Below, piece by piece: positions 6,809-14,055 of a stretch of 20,243 nt of DNA. The DNA comes from Thermoplasmata archaeon (GTDB lineage: Archaea > Thermoplasmatota > Thermoplasmata > Lutacidiplasmatales > UBA184). The notes below the pieces were generated by a model, which did not search any database, had not been told where the DNA came from, and was given only the letters and a program-made list of their open reading frames with translations. How positions within the stretch are numbered: position 1 is the stretch's first letter; each line of letters opens with the position of its first letter. The translations under genes were made by a program, and so were the position numbers. The stretch spans positions 1 to 20,243 of the forward strand of contig JASHSA010000156.1 in the NCBI GenBank assembly GCA_030037035.1. The letters are read 5' to 3'.

Positions 6809-7795
6809 GTGGCCCGTGCCGGGGGTTCGCGCTCGCGAGGGCCGTCCCGGGCGGTACTCGACTGGTTGCTCCAGACGTCGCAGCCGGCGATGCGATACCG
6901 GACGCTCACCGAGCTCCTCGACCGTTCTCCGACGGACCCCGAGGTCGTCGAGGCCCGCGCGCGGCTCCCCGAGACCGGCTTCGCGTCGGAGCTCCTGGAC
7001 GGCCGCGACCCCGCCGGCTGGTGGGTGAACGAGCAGAGCCTCTACACCCCGAAATACGTCGCGACGAACTGGCGGATGCTCGCCCTCTCGGAGCTCGGGC
7101 TCCGGCGCGACGACCCCGCGATCGCCGCGTCGTGCGAGCTCTGGATGCGACGCTTTCCGCTGAAGGGAGGCGGCGTCGGCGGCAACTCGAAGGGGACCGG
7201 CCACCATTGCGTCGTCGGGAACATGGCCCGCGCCCTGATCCGCTTCGGCTACGGGGAGGACCCGCGCGTGCGAAAGAGCCTCGACTGGCTGGTCGGGACC
7301 GCCGACCCGAAGGGCGGCTGGTCGTGCTGGGGTCGCGGCCGCAACCTGGACTCGTGGGAGGGATTGAGCGCCCTCGCGGCCTACCCGCGCCCCAAGCGGA
7401 GCGCCGAGATGCAGCGGGTCATCGAACGGGGCGCCGAGTTCTACCTCGAACGGGAGCTCTACCGCCAGGGCGCGCCGTACCCGCCCTGGCTCCGGTTCCA
7501 CGCGCCGGTCCATTACTACTACGATCTGCTCGTCGGGCTCGACCTGCTGACGGCGCTCGGCTACGGCGACGACCGCCGCCTGCGGTACGCCCTCGCCCAC
7601 CTCGAGAAGCGACGCCGCCGCGACGGACGCTGGAACCTCGATGCCGTCCACCCGGACGTCGAGGGGACGCTGGCCGCCTGGTATGCCCGGCATCCCTCCG
7701 CGCGCCCGATCCCCCTTCGGCTGGAATCGCCGGGGTCGCCCAGCAAGCTCGTCACGCTCACGGCCCTGAAGGTCCTCGCGAGGGTAGCCGGCTAA
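6809..7795 (+). CDS. Squalene-cyclase/prenyltransferase-like alpha-alpha toroid protein
   Basis: The 328-residue protein has the repeating helix and Gly-Trp pattern of the terpene cyclase/prenyltransferase toroid fold. Examples are DPAGWWVNEQ (about 67-76), ATNWRMLALSELGL (84-97) and DPKGGWSCWGRG near 165-176. These are interspersed with short helices such as DPRVRKSLDWL. It is about half the length of squalene-hopene cyclases and lacks a DxDD protonation motif, so cyclase activity is not supported. A cluster GTGHHCVVGN (about 128-137) holds His and Cys that might bind metal. No signal peptide is visible. I chose the GTG at 6809, about 25 nt after a weak TATA-like CTATCTTC; the ATG at 6890 (M28) is an alternative. 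It is convergent with the permease gene. Function unknown. Confidence 0.75.
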   Translation: MARAGGSRSRGPSRAVLDWLLQTSQPAMRYRTLTELLDRSPTDPEVVEARARLPETGFASELLDGRDPAGWWVNEQSLYTPKYVATNWRMLALSELGLRRDDPAIAASCELWMRRFPLKGGGVGGNSKGTGHHCVVGNMARALIRFGYGEDPRVRKSLDWLVGTADPKGGWSCWGRGRNLDSWEGLSALAAYPRPKRSAEMQRVIERGAEFYLERELYRQGAPYPPWLRFHAPVHYYYDLLVGLDLLTALGYGDDRRLRYALAHLEKRRRRDGRWNLDAVHPDVEGTLAAWYARHPSARPIPLRLESPGSPSKLVTLTALKVLARVAG

Positions 7796-7884
7796 CCCCT
7801 CCGACGTCGGGTAGCCCGCGAGGGCCCGGACGGACTCGGATCGTCGGCCGACCGGGCAGGAGCGGCCGGACGGCGCCGGCGGTC

Positions 7885-9144
7885 CTACAGCCCGATCCAG
7901 AGACATCCGACCAGGACCGCCACGGTCAGCGCCGTGAGCGGAAGCCCGACCTTCATGAAGTCGGTCAACCGGATCGCGATGCCGCGGCGCTCCGCCGCCT
8001 CGACGACGATCAGGTTGCTGGCCGCGCCCAGGAACGTCAGGTTCCCGGCGAGCGTGCTGCCGGCCGCGAGGGCCATCCAGACGACGGGCGTGGAGGCTCC
8101 GTAGCCAAGACCCTGGAGCACGGGGATCTGCAGGGCGACCCAGGGCACGTTGCTCACGAGCTGGGAACCGACGACCGCCGTGCCCGCGATCGCGCCGACG
8201 GCGGCGCCGGCGTGACCCGGACCGGGAACCACGAAGTACGATTCGATCACGCCGACGATGCCCCCGGTCACGGCCCCCTGGACGACGACGAAGAGACCGG
8301 CGAAGAGGACGAGGATCGTCCAGTTCACGTGTCGGGCGACCCGTACCCGATGAGGCGTCACGAGCAGCACCAGGGCCGCGCCGGCGATCGCGACCGACCA
8401 GACCGGCAGTTCGGGGACCGACGTCGCCGCGTGCAGAAGGTCCCCGCCGACGAGGACGATCATCGTCGCCGGGAACACCGCGAGCACCGGGTGGGCCCGG
8501 AGCCGGGGGCCCCAGCTCCCCGGCGGCAGAAGGGACGGCGCGGCCGCTCGAAGGCGCGAGAACTCCCCGACGTCGGCCGGCATGTCCCGCCGGTAGGCCC
8601 AGCGAAGGAGCAGGCCGCCGCAGACGAGGTTGATCGCCGTCGGGATCGCGAGGTACCGGAAGAAGGTCGTCACCGGAGAGGAGACGCCGCTCGCCACCGC
8701 GACGAGCAGGTTCTGCGGATTCCCGAACGGCGTCAGCAGACTCCCTACGGTCACGGAGAACGCGAGGACGAGCAGGAGCGATTCGGGCCGGGCACGCGTC
8801 CGAGACGCAAGGCCGATCAGGAGCGGGACCCCGAGCAGCACCAGCGCATCGTTGACGACGAAGGCAGAGACGAGGCCGATCCCGACGAACAGGACGAGCG
8901 GAAGGTCCGCCGGTCGGCGGGTTCGGCCGAGAAGCCACTGCGCGAGATGATCGAGCGCTCCGGAGTCTTCGATCGCCTGAGAGAGGACGAAGAGTCCGAG
9001 GAGGAAAAGGAGGACCGGTAGTCCCGCCGCGATCGCCGATCCTGCCCCGGCGGCAGTAAGGACGCCGGTCGCGACCGTCGCCGCGCTCCCGCCGACGAGG
9101 ATCGACCAGATCGGAGGTCCGCGGCCCGCGATCTGGCGAACCAC
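7885..9144 (-). CDS. ArsB/NhaD-type anion or Na+/H+ permease (ion transporter superfamily)
   Basis: The 419-residue protein is built of about ten hydrophobic segments in two inverted halves. Each half carries a family marker: VVNDALVLLGVPLL (97-110) and LTPFGNPQNLLV (137-148) in the first, SNVPWVALQIPVL and GNLTFLGAASNLIV near the end of the second. This is the CitMHS/ArsB pattern (PF03600). It includes arsenite, citrate and silicon transporters and NhaD sodium/proton antiporters, and substrate cannot be decided here. No ars operon genes flank it. The GTG start is uncertain. The frame stays open upstream to about 9240 and includes LLEDGIFAATFGAIV, which looks like part of a first helix, but I find no ATG, GTG or TTG there. 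A TATA-like CTAAAGA lies at 9231-9238. Confidence 0.86.
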   Translation of the reverse strand: MVRQIAGRGPPIWSILVGGSAATVATGVLTAAGAGSAIAAGLPVLLFLLGLFVLSQAIEDSGALDHLAQWLLGRTRRPADLPLVLFVGIGLVSAFVVNDALVLLGVPLLIGLASRTRARPESLLLVLAFSVTVGSLLTPFGNPQNLLVAVASGVSSPVTTFFRYLAIPTAINLVCGGLLLRWAYRRDMPADVGEFSRLRAAAPSLLPPGSWGPRLRAHPVLAVFPATMIVLVGGDLLHAATSVPELPVWSVAIAGAALVLLVTPHRVRVARHVNWTILVLFAGLFVVVQGAVTGGIVGVIESYFVVPGPGHAGAAVGAIAGTAVVGSQLVSNVPWVALQIPVLQGLGYGASTPVVWMALAAGSTLAGNLTFLGAASNLIVVEAAERRGIAIRLTDFMKVGLPLTALTVAVLVGCLWIGL

Positions 9145-9392
9145 GATCGCGCCGAACGTGGCCGCGAAGATCCCGTCCTCCAGGAGCGTCGTCGCGAGCC
9201 TCCCGACCCGACGGCGATGCCTCGCGCGACTCTTTAGGTCCGTTCGGCCGATCTTGGCAACGGTGTTCGTCGCGGGTCGGGATCCTCCGGCGGACGAACG
9301 AGCTTACGGGGTACGTCGGGTCGGACCCCGTCGGGACAGAGAAGTCGAGATCCCGGCGTTCTCTGCGTTCGTGCCGGCGGCGCGCCGCCGGA
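9145..9392. other. Gap between permease and tRNA-Met; promoter only
   Basis: No convincing gene is present. The minus strand has CCTAAAGAG at 9231-9238, a plausible TATA box for the permease with transcription starting near 9207. The rest is GC-rich spacer down to the 3' end of tRNA-Met at 9393. Confidence 0.5.
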
Positions 9393-9468
9393 TGGGCCCG
9401 GACGGATTTGAACCGTCGACCGACCGGTTATGAGCCGGTCGCTCTGAGCCGGGCTAAGCTACGGGCCC
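9393..9468 (-). tRNA. tRNA-Met (CAT anticodon), probably elongator
   Basis: The minus strand folds into a complete 76-nt cloverleaf. The acceptor GGGCCCG pairs with CGGGCCC, the D stem is GCTT/GAGC, and the anticodon stem ACCGG/CCGGT encloses loop CTCATAA. The variable loop is CGGTC, the T stem GACGG/CCGTC encloses TTCAAAT, and the discriminator is A. No CCA is encoded. The first base pair and D arm are unlike archaeal initiator tRNA, so this is elongator Met or a CAT-anticodon Ile tRNA whose wobble C is modified. Its position 19 nt after tRNA-Asn suggests one transcript. Confidence 0.93.
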
Positions 9469-9487
9469 GCCGTCGATGCCCGAGAGG

Positions 9488-9591
9488 CGCCGCCGAGCGG
9501 AGTTTGGGGTGCGCGGCGGCGCGCCGCGGACCTTTCGAACCGCTGACCTTTCGGTTAACAGCCGATCGCTCTGCCGCTGAGCTACGGCGGC
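9488..9591 (-). tRNA. tRNA-Asn (GTT anticodon) with an intron in the T-loop
   Basis: The 5' part on the minus strand reads as a normal tRNA: acceptor GCCGCCG, D stem GCTC/GAGC, anticodon loop CTGTTAA (anticodon GTT), variable loop AGGTC, 5' T stem AGCGG and TTCGAA. The expected 3' half does not follow at once. It appears 32 nt later as T, CCGCT and CGGCGGC, which pair perfectly with the T stem and acceptor, plus discriminator G. Removing 9502-9533 gives a 72-nt tRNA with T-loop TTCGAAT. The anticodon stem has one A-A mismatch at the 27-43 pair. No CCA is encoded. The wHTH gene lies just upstream and tRNA-Met just downstream. Confidence 0.9.
9502..9533 (-). other. 32-nt bulge-helix-bulge intron in tRNA-Asn, between positions 59 and 60
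   Basis: Intron nucleotides 2-10 (GGTCCGCGG) pair with 18-26 (CCGCGCACC) except for one C-C mismatch, closing a 7-nt loop. Exon TTCG (54-57) pairs with intron CCAA (27-30), again with one C-C mismatch. This forms the 4-bp central helix. On each side is a 3-nt bulge: AA|A at the 5' site and AC|T at the 3' site. Cutting after the second bulge nucleotide, as archaeal splicing endonuclease does, joins the exons to TTCGAAT. The geometry is what is seen in the sequence; splicing itself is inferred. Confidence 0.87.
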
Positions 9592-9617
9592 ACCGGCGCG
9601 TCCGAGCCGGCATCGGT

Positions 9618-9626
9618 CTAATAGCC
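9618..9626 (-). promoter_or_regulatory. TATA box of the tRNA-Asn/tRNA-Met unit
   Basis: The minus strand reads GGCTATTAGACC, centred about 31 nt before the tRNA-Asn 5' end. It overlaps the stop codon of the wHTH gene (GGC TAT TAG), so the tRNA promoter lies inside the end of that gene. Confidence 0.55.
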
Positions 9627-10010
9627 TTTCCGGCCCGAAGGTGCGCGGCTCTCGTGCTCGGCGGCGCGAGCCTTCAGGTGCTCGATCAGCTCGGACATCC
9701 TGGCCAGCGAGCGATTGAGCGAGACCCAGAACTCGCGGGCGCGGTCCGTGACGACGGCGCCGTCCGCGCTCGGCTGGATCACGCCCTCGCGCTCGAGCAG
9801 GTGCAGCGAGTAGCGAGTCTTGTGGATAGGCAAGCGCATCGCCTCGCTCAGGCGGATGATCCCGATCGGAGGGCTCTTTGCGAGGCGCTCGAGGATGTCG
9901 ACGTTCCGGGAGAGCAGGTCGAGCTCCTCCTCGATGCGCCGAGCAAGGTCCGCCGGCCCCTCGTTCCCCGGTTCGCGTTCGCCCTCCGGGTTCTCTTCGC
10001 GGTCCGGCAC
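9618..10010 (-). CDS. Winged-helix transcriptional regulator
   Basis: The 130-residue basic/acidic protein has a helix-turn-helix region at about 33-90. A helix (DLLSRNVDILERLAK) is followed by PIGIIRLSEAMRLPIHKTRYSLHLLEREGVI, where the recognition helix would be KTRYSLHLLERE, and then a wing-like strand pair (IQPSADGAVVTDRAREF). A C-terminal helix (about 91-117) could dimerise. This is the common small archaeal wHTH pattern; the ligand and targets are unknown. The start is GTG at 10010, about 30 nt after a TATA-like CAAGTAAGG (minus strand, 10036-10044), so the message is probably leaderless. Its stop codon overlaps the tRNA promoter. Confidence 0.8.
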   Translation of the reverse strand: MPDREENPEGEREPGNEGPADLARRIEEELDLLSRNVDILERLAKSPPIGIIRLSEAMRLPIHKTRYSLHLLEREGVIQPSADGAVVTDRAREFWVSLNRSLARMSELIEHLKARAAEHESRAPSGRKGY

Positions 10011-10228
10011 GGTGGTCGGGCAAGGACTCGCCTCGCCTTACTTGAGGGTTGTCGCGAACGGAGCCGGGTCGGCCGGGGAGGCCCCGGAAGCCCGGAGCGG
10101 CCGCGGAGCGCGCTCCCGGGCCGGCGAATCGAAGGAGACCTGCCCCCTCCGAACGTTATCCGCGTGCGTCCCGTGGTCGGGGAGGCCCGCCGACCGGTCC
10201 CCTCGGCGGGGTGCGAGGGTCGAAGCGG

Positions 10229-11239
10229 ATGCGCACCATGGTCCTCCACGGGCCACGGCCCGTCGAGTCGGCCCCTCTCGTGATGGAGGAACGCCCCGTT
10301 CCCCGACCGGGGGCGCATCAGCTCCTGGTGCGCGTGCTCCACTGCGGCGTCTGTCGAACTGACCTCCATGTCGTCGAGGGCGACCTCGTCCCGCTCCGCC
10401 CGACGATCGTGCCGGGCCACGAGGTCGTCGGGACGGTCGAGCAGGCCGGCCCGGAGGTGCACGACTGGGTCCAAGGAGAGATCGTAGGGGTGCCGTGGCT
10501 GCAGGGGACCTGCGGCACGTGTGCCTACTGCCTCAGCGGCAGGGAGAATCTCTGCGTCGCAAAGACGTTCACCGGCTACAGCGTCGACGGCGGCTACGCC
10601 GACCACGTCGTCGCCGACGCACGGTACGCCCTCCGCCTGCCGACAGGCAAGCCGGACCGGCTCGCGCCGTTGCTCTGCGCGGGGATCATCGGCTACCGTG
10701 CGCTCAGGCTCTCGAACCCGCCTCCGTCGGGCCGGATCGGGTTCTTCGGCTTCGGAGGCTCGGCCCACCTGACCCTCGCGCTCGCCGCACGCTTGGGGTT
10801 CCGGACGGTCGCCTACTCCCGTAACCCCGAGCACCTCGCGCTGGCGCGGAGGCTCGGGGCTGCCGGAGCCGTCCGTACGGGCGAGGCGCAGCCCACCGAA
10901 CCGGACCTCGACGCCGCGATCGTCTTCGCGCCGGCCGGCGAGGTCGTGCTGCAGGCCCTCCGTCAGGTGAAGAAGGGAGCCACCGTCGCGATTGCCGCGA
11001 TCCACCTGAGCCCGATCCCGTCGATCGACTATGATCGGCTCCTCTTCGGGGAGCGCAGGCTCGTGAGCGTCGAGGCGAACACCCGTGCCGACGCGCGAGA
11101 GTTCCTCGACCTTGCCGGCCGGGTCGGTCTCGAGAGCACCGTGGAGCGGAGGCCGCTCGAGCGGGCCAACGAGGCCCTGGTTGACCTGAAGGCGGGACGG
11201 GTCAACGGCGCCCTGGTCCTGGACTGCGCGGAAAGCTGA
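10229..11239 (+). CDS. Zinc-dependent alcohol dehydrogenase (MDR superfamily)
   Basis: From the ATG at 10229 the protein is 336 residues, the family norm. The catalytic zinc ligands are C42 (GVCRTDLH), H64/E65 (VPGHEVVG) and C150 (LLCAG). The structural zinc site is the four-cysteine lobe C95, C98, C101, C109 (CGTCAYCLSGRENLC). The nucleotide-binding turn is GFGGSAH (174-180) in the Rossmann half. These enzymes oxidise alcohols or reduce aldehydes with NAD(P); the closest pattern is the AdhP/CAD2-like bacterial-archaeal group. The frame is open well upstream, but that part is proline/arginine-rich and unlike the family. In-frame GTG at 10211 and ATG at 10238 are alternatives. A TATA-like CGTTATCC lies near 10154. 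Confidence 0.93.
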   Translation: MRTMVLHGPRPVESAPLVMEERPVPRPGAHQLLVRVLHCGVCRTDLHVVEGDLVPLRPTIVPGHEVVGTVEQAGPEVHDWVQGEIVGVPWLQGTCGTCAYCLSGRENLCVAKTFTGYSVDGGYADHVVADARYALRLPTGKPDRLAPLLCAGIIGYRALRLSNPPPSGRIGFFGFGGSAHLTLALAARLGFRTVAYSRNPEHLALARRLGAAGAVRTGEAQPTEPDLDAAIVFAPAGEVVLQALRQVKKGATVAIAAIHLSPIPSIDYDRLLFGERRLVSVEANTRADAREFLDLAGRVGLESTVERRPLERANEALVDLKAGRVNGALVLDCAES

Positions 11240-11566
11240 CGCCGTCGGCGACCTTGGACCGGGCGGACCCCGAGCGGGATCCCGGGCCTTCCCGAGAGCC
11301 GCGGGAGCGTCCAGGCCGGCCTACCGGATGCAACAGACTGCGCCCGGGACGAACCTCTGAGCGCAGGGCCCTCGGCATCCTCCCGTTCCAAGCCGGGATC
11401 GCCGGCAAGCCTGGTGACCGGGACCCCTGGCGCGCCCGTGCGCGACGGCCTCGCCAGGAGGCGCGCGACGACCGCCCCCGCCGGGCGCCAATGCCCCCCC
11501 CGCAATCCTGGCTCAAGCCCTCGTCCGACACGAGGCGGCTAAAGGACTGCCACGGTACGGTCCTTC
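11240..11566. other. Intergenic stretch of about 330 nt, no gene seen
   Basis: No frame here reads like a protein: the open ones are Arg/Pro/Gly-rich chance frames. The only recognisable signal is the TATA box near 11542 that serves the HAD gene. Confidence 0.45.
11539..11546 (+). promoter_or_regulatory. TATA box of the HAD hydrolase gene
   Basis: The plus strand reads GGCTAAAGGACTG, centred about 25 nt before the GTG at 11567. This supports that GTG as a leaderless start. Confidence 0.5.
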
Positions 11567-12307
11567 GTGCGAAGCGTCCCGGGGACGCGGGCCATCGCGT
11601 TCGACCTGTTCCACACGCTCGTCGACCCGGAGGACTTCCGGCCAAAGAGCTTCGTGCGGACGCGGGAGGTCGCCCGCCTGCTGGGCCTGCCGCTCGAGGA
11701 GTTCGAGCGGGCCTGGTCGGCCGAGCTTCCGATCCGGATGACGGCGACGCGACCGACCGTGACCGAACGGGTCCAGGCGTACTGCCGGCGCGTCGGGGTC
11801 GAGCCGGCGGGCGACGTCTGGACCGAGGTCACCGACCTCCTCGGGCGCTACGCGGACCGAGCGATCCTCCAGCCCCGTGCGTCGGTCCTGGCCACGCTCC
11901 GCTCGCTGCGGAACCGGGGGTGGACCCTCGGCGTCGTGAGCAACTGTGACGAACGCGAGGTGAGGGCGTGGCGGGGGTCGAGCCTGTCGTCCCTCTTCGA
12001 CGCGGCGGTGATGTCGTGCGAGGTCGGTTTCGCCAAGCCGGCCCCGGAGGCCTATCGGGCGCTCGTCCCCCGGTGGGGGAGCGTGCCGCTCTCGGAGGCG
12101 ATCTTCGTCGGGGACGGCAGCAACGGCGAGCTCGCCGGGGCACGTCGCGCCGGGTTCGCCCGCGCCGTCTTCCACGACGGGTTCGTGTCGACCAACGGCC
12201 TGCGTTCCGCGGAGGCCAACGCGCGGCTGCGTGAGGAGGCGGACGAGACGATCTCGGACCTGGCCGAACTGCTCGACCTGGGTTCTCCGCGGCGGGAGCG
12301 CGCATGA
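11567..12307 (+). CDS. HAD-superfamily hydrolase
   Basis: The 246-residue protein has the four HAD motifs. Motif I is AFDLFHTLVD with nucleophile D13, motif II is VVSNCDE with S125, motif III is K157 in GFAKPAP, and motif IV is VGDGSNGELAGA with D183. The helical cap lies between motifs I and II (about 20-110). Motif I is DxF rather than DxD, so the usual general acid is missing; dehalogenase-like and some poorly understood phosphatase-like members have this. The substrate is unknown. The GTG start is supported by the TATA box 25 nt upstream. The stop overlaps, as ATGA, a short ORF that leads into the methyltransferase gene. Confidence 0.86.
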   Translation: MRSVPGTRAIAFDLFHTLVDPEDFRPKSFVRTREVARLLGLPLEEFERAWSAELPIRMTATRPTVTERVQAYCRRVGVEPAGDVWTEVTDLLGRYADRAILQPRASVLATLRSLRNRGWTLGVVSNCDEREVRAWRGSSLSSLFDAAVMSCEVGFAKPAPEAYRALVPRWGSVPLSEAIFVGDGSNGELAGARRAGFARAVFHDGFVSTNGLRSAEANARLREEADETISDLAELLDLGSPRRERA

Positions 12308-12447
12308 CCTCCCCCTCGGACGCTCGAGCGGTGTCCCCGACGGTACCGGAGGAGCTCGTCCGGGGACCCCAGCGTTCGGCGAACGCGCCTTGCTTCGAAG
12401 AGGTGCCGATGGTCGGCGCGGGGCTGCGTCCGGAGGGGCATCGATGA
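12304..12447 (+). CDS. Possible 47-residue small protein linking two genes
   Basis: This short frame starts at an ATG that overlaps the HAD stop (ATGA at 12304-12307). It ends in a TGA that overlaps the methyltransferase ATG (ATGA at 12444-12447). The product has no recognisable domain, one cysteine and no membrane segment. Its codons show a coding-like pattern (about 77, 60 and 79 percent G+C at positions 1, 2 and 3 by hand count), and GGGAG lies 5 nt ahead. In GC-rich DNA a frame this short can be chance. It may be a real coupled gene or only a spacer. Confidence 0.35.
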   Translation: MTSPSDARAVSPTVPEELVRGPQRSANAPCFEEVPMVGAGLRPEGHR

Positions 12448-13130
12448 CCGGACGGACCGACGGCTCTCGACCCCTGGAGGCGGCACCGCACGAGTTCACG
12501 GCGTGGGAGGAGTGGTACCGTCGGCAGGACTACCGTCGCATGCCGTGGTATTCCGCGAGACCCTCACCCTGGCTCGTGCGCGCGGTCCGGGAGCGGCAGC
12601 TTCCGCGCGGGGCTCGGATCCTCGACGTCGGCTGCGGGAGCGGCACGAACGTCATCTGGCTGAGTCGACGCGGCTTTCCGGTCGCCGGGGTCGACGTCTC
12701 GCCCACCGCGATCGCCGTGGCCGCCACGCGGGCGCGTCGGGCCCGGGCGAAGGTCGACCTGCGCGTCGCGAGCGCCGACCGCCTCCCCTTCCGTCGCGCG
12801 AGCTTCGATGCGGCGCTCGACACCGGATGCTTCCACTCGCTGCCGCTACGGCTCCGCGGGCCGTACGCGAGGGAGCTCGCCCGCGTGCTGCGTCCCCAAG
12901 CGGCGGTCCTGCTGACGTGGGTCCCCCGCGAGGTACGGACGGCGCTCGGACCCCCTCATCGACCTTCTCTCGCCGAGGTCGCCGGCGCCTTCGAACCTTG
13001 GTTCGTCTTCGTCTCGGTCGACTGGCACGCCTCCGACACGCCGGCAGCGTGGCCGGTCCTGCGGGAGCGCATGGGCCGATGCACCGCGCTGCTCCTCCGG
13101 CGGGCGGGGCGACAGCCCCCTCCCCGCTAG
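12444..13130 (+). CDS. Class I SAM-dependent methyltransferase
   Basis: From the ATG at 12444 the protein is 228 residues. Motif I is ILDVGCGSGTN near residues 53-63, followed by the acidic strand end GVDVSPTAI and motif IV-like ASFDAALDTGCFHSL. LARVLRPQAAVLLTWVP is the usual post-motif helix and strand. This fits the Methyltransf_11/25 group, which uses SAM to methylate small molecules; the acceptor is not evident. The N-terminal segment WEEWYRRQDYRRMPWY resembles that of thiopurine or tellurite-type methyltransferases, a weak hint only. The start is decided by a strong Shine-Dalgarno sequence (GGAGGGG, about 6 nt spacing) and the ATGA overlap with the preceding small frame. Confidence 0.88.
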   Translation: MTGRTDGSRPLEAAPHEFTAWEEWYRRQDYRRMPWYSARPSPWLVRAVRERQLPRGARILDVGCGSGTNVIWLSRRGFPVAGVDVSPTAIAVAATRARRARAKVDLRVASADRLPFRRASFDAALDTGCFHSLPLRLRGPYARELARVLRPQAAVLLTWVPREVRTALGPPHRPSLAEVAGAFEPWFVFVSVDWHASDTPAAWPVLRERMGRCTALLLRRAGRQPPPR

Positions 13131-13400
13131 CCTAGCCCCGGTGACCGAACGAACGGACGTCCGCCCCGTTCGGGACGGTGACGGTCCGGCCGGGACGTCT
13201 CTCCCTACCGAGACGACCCCTACCGGCGCCCCGGCGCGTAGGCGGGGGAAGCGGCGACCTGGTCCCCCCATCGGCGCCGGAGTTCATCGGGCTCCGGCGC
13301 GACCCGCCCTTGGATCCTGGCGGTGCAAGGCCGACCTCACGATTCGGCGGGAACGCCCCCCGATGCGGCGGGCCACGGGCGGTCTCCCCCGGGGCCGGCC

Positions 13401-13979
13401 CTACCGGTAGGCCTCGTAGTGCAGCAGGATCTCCCGGTCCTCGCCGGGCTTCGTCTCCACGAGCTTGAGCGTGCACTGGGGGTTCATCGGCCCCCAGTAC
13501 CGGGGGCCCTTGCCGTAGACGACGGGCATGACGAAGAACCAGTAGTCGTCGGCGAGATTGCGGCGAAGGCATTCGCGAACCACCGCGGGACCCCCCTCGA
13601 GCATGATGTTCCCGCCCTTCTCGCGCCTGAGCTTGCCCAGGACGCGGGCGAGGTCTCCGCGCAGGATCCTCGAGTTGGCCCAGTCGGTGGACGTGAGACG
13701 GTGAGAGAGGCAGATCTTCTCCACGCGGTCCAGGTAGCGTCGGTACTCGAGGAGCCAGTTCGGCTCGCCGGGCTTGAGCGCCTTCTCGCTCCACGTCTTC
13801 TGGTGGCCCAAGAACGAGCGCCGGCCCATCACGACCGTCGTGACGTCGTCGAACCGGTCGTACCACATGTGGCGAAAGAGGGCGCTGACGTCCGTCGTCG
13901 AGCGCTCCGAGCCCGGATACTTCGGGAACTCGCCGCGGCCGTCCAAGGTCATGTACAGGTTCGCCGTGACTTTTCGCAT
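13401..13979 (-). CDS. RibD C-terminal/dihydrofolate-reductase-like protein
   Basis: From the ATG at 13979 the protein is 192 residues and shows the RibD_C (PF01872) pattern. It begins MRKVTANLYMTLDG, with VVMGRRSF in the middle, GGNIMLEGGPAVVRECLRR as the pyridine-nucleotide loop, and DDYWFFVMPVVYGKG near the end. Family members bind NAD(P)H; many stand-alone ones have no proven substrate. An ATG at 14057 in the same frame would add a Ser/Arg/Gly-rich leader, but it sits on the TATA box itself. The start at 13979, with a purine-rich AGAGGGGGGGA upstream, is therefore preferred. It is divergent from an ArsR regulator and an AHSA1 protein, a grouping common in bacteria and archaea. Confidence 0.86.
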   Translation of the reverse strand: MRKVTANLYMTLDGRGEFPKYPGSERSTTDVSALFRHMWYDRFDDVTTVVMGRRSFLGHQKTWSEKALKPGEPNWLLEYRRYLDRVEKICLSHRLTSTDWANSRILRGDLARVLGKLRREKGGNIMLEGGPAVVRECLRRNLADDYWFFVMPVVYGKGPRYWGPMNPQCTLKLVETKPGEDREILLHYEAYR

Positions 13980-14055
13980 CCTGCGGTCCCCCCCTCTTTC
14001 GGAGCCTCGTGGTTCCCTGCCGGCACCGGACGGCGCAACGGATACGTAGAGGGAC

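Noticed and set aside
6626..8938. A 770-codon minus-strand and a similar plus-strand open frame
   Set aside because: Both run across several genes on both strands and have no recognisable domain; they are GC-driven shadows of the toroid and permease genes.
7885..9144. An arsenic resistance operon (ArsB plus ArsR)
   Set aside because: The ArsR gene is 5 kb away next to an AHSA1 protein and has no metal-binding cysteines; the permease has no ars neighbours.
9488..9591. tRNA-Asn as a pseudogene
   Set aside because: The lost 3' half is fully present 32 nt downstream with perfect T-stem and acceptor pairing, and the insert has BHB geometry.
10049..10228. A 60-residue extension of the alcohol dehydrogenase
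   Set aside because: The extension is Pro/Arg-rich, and the family starts at the MRTMVLHGPRPV segment encoded from 10229.
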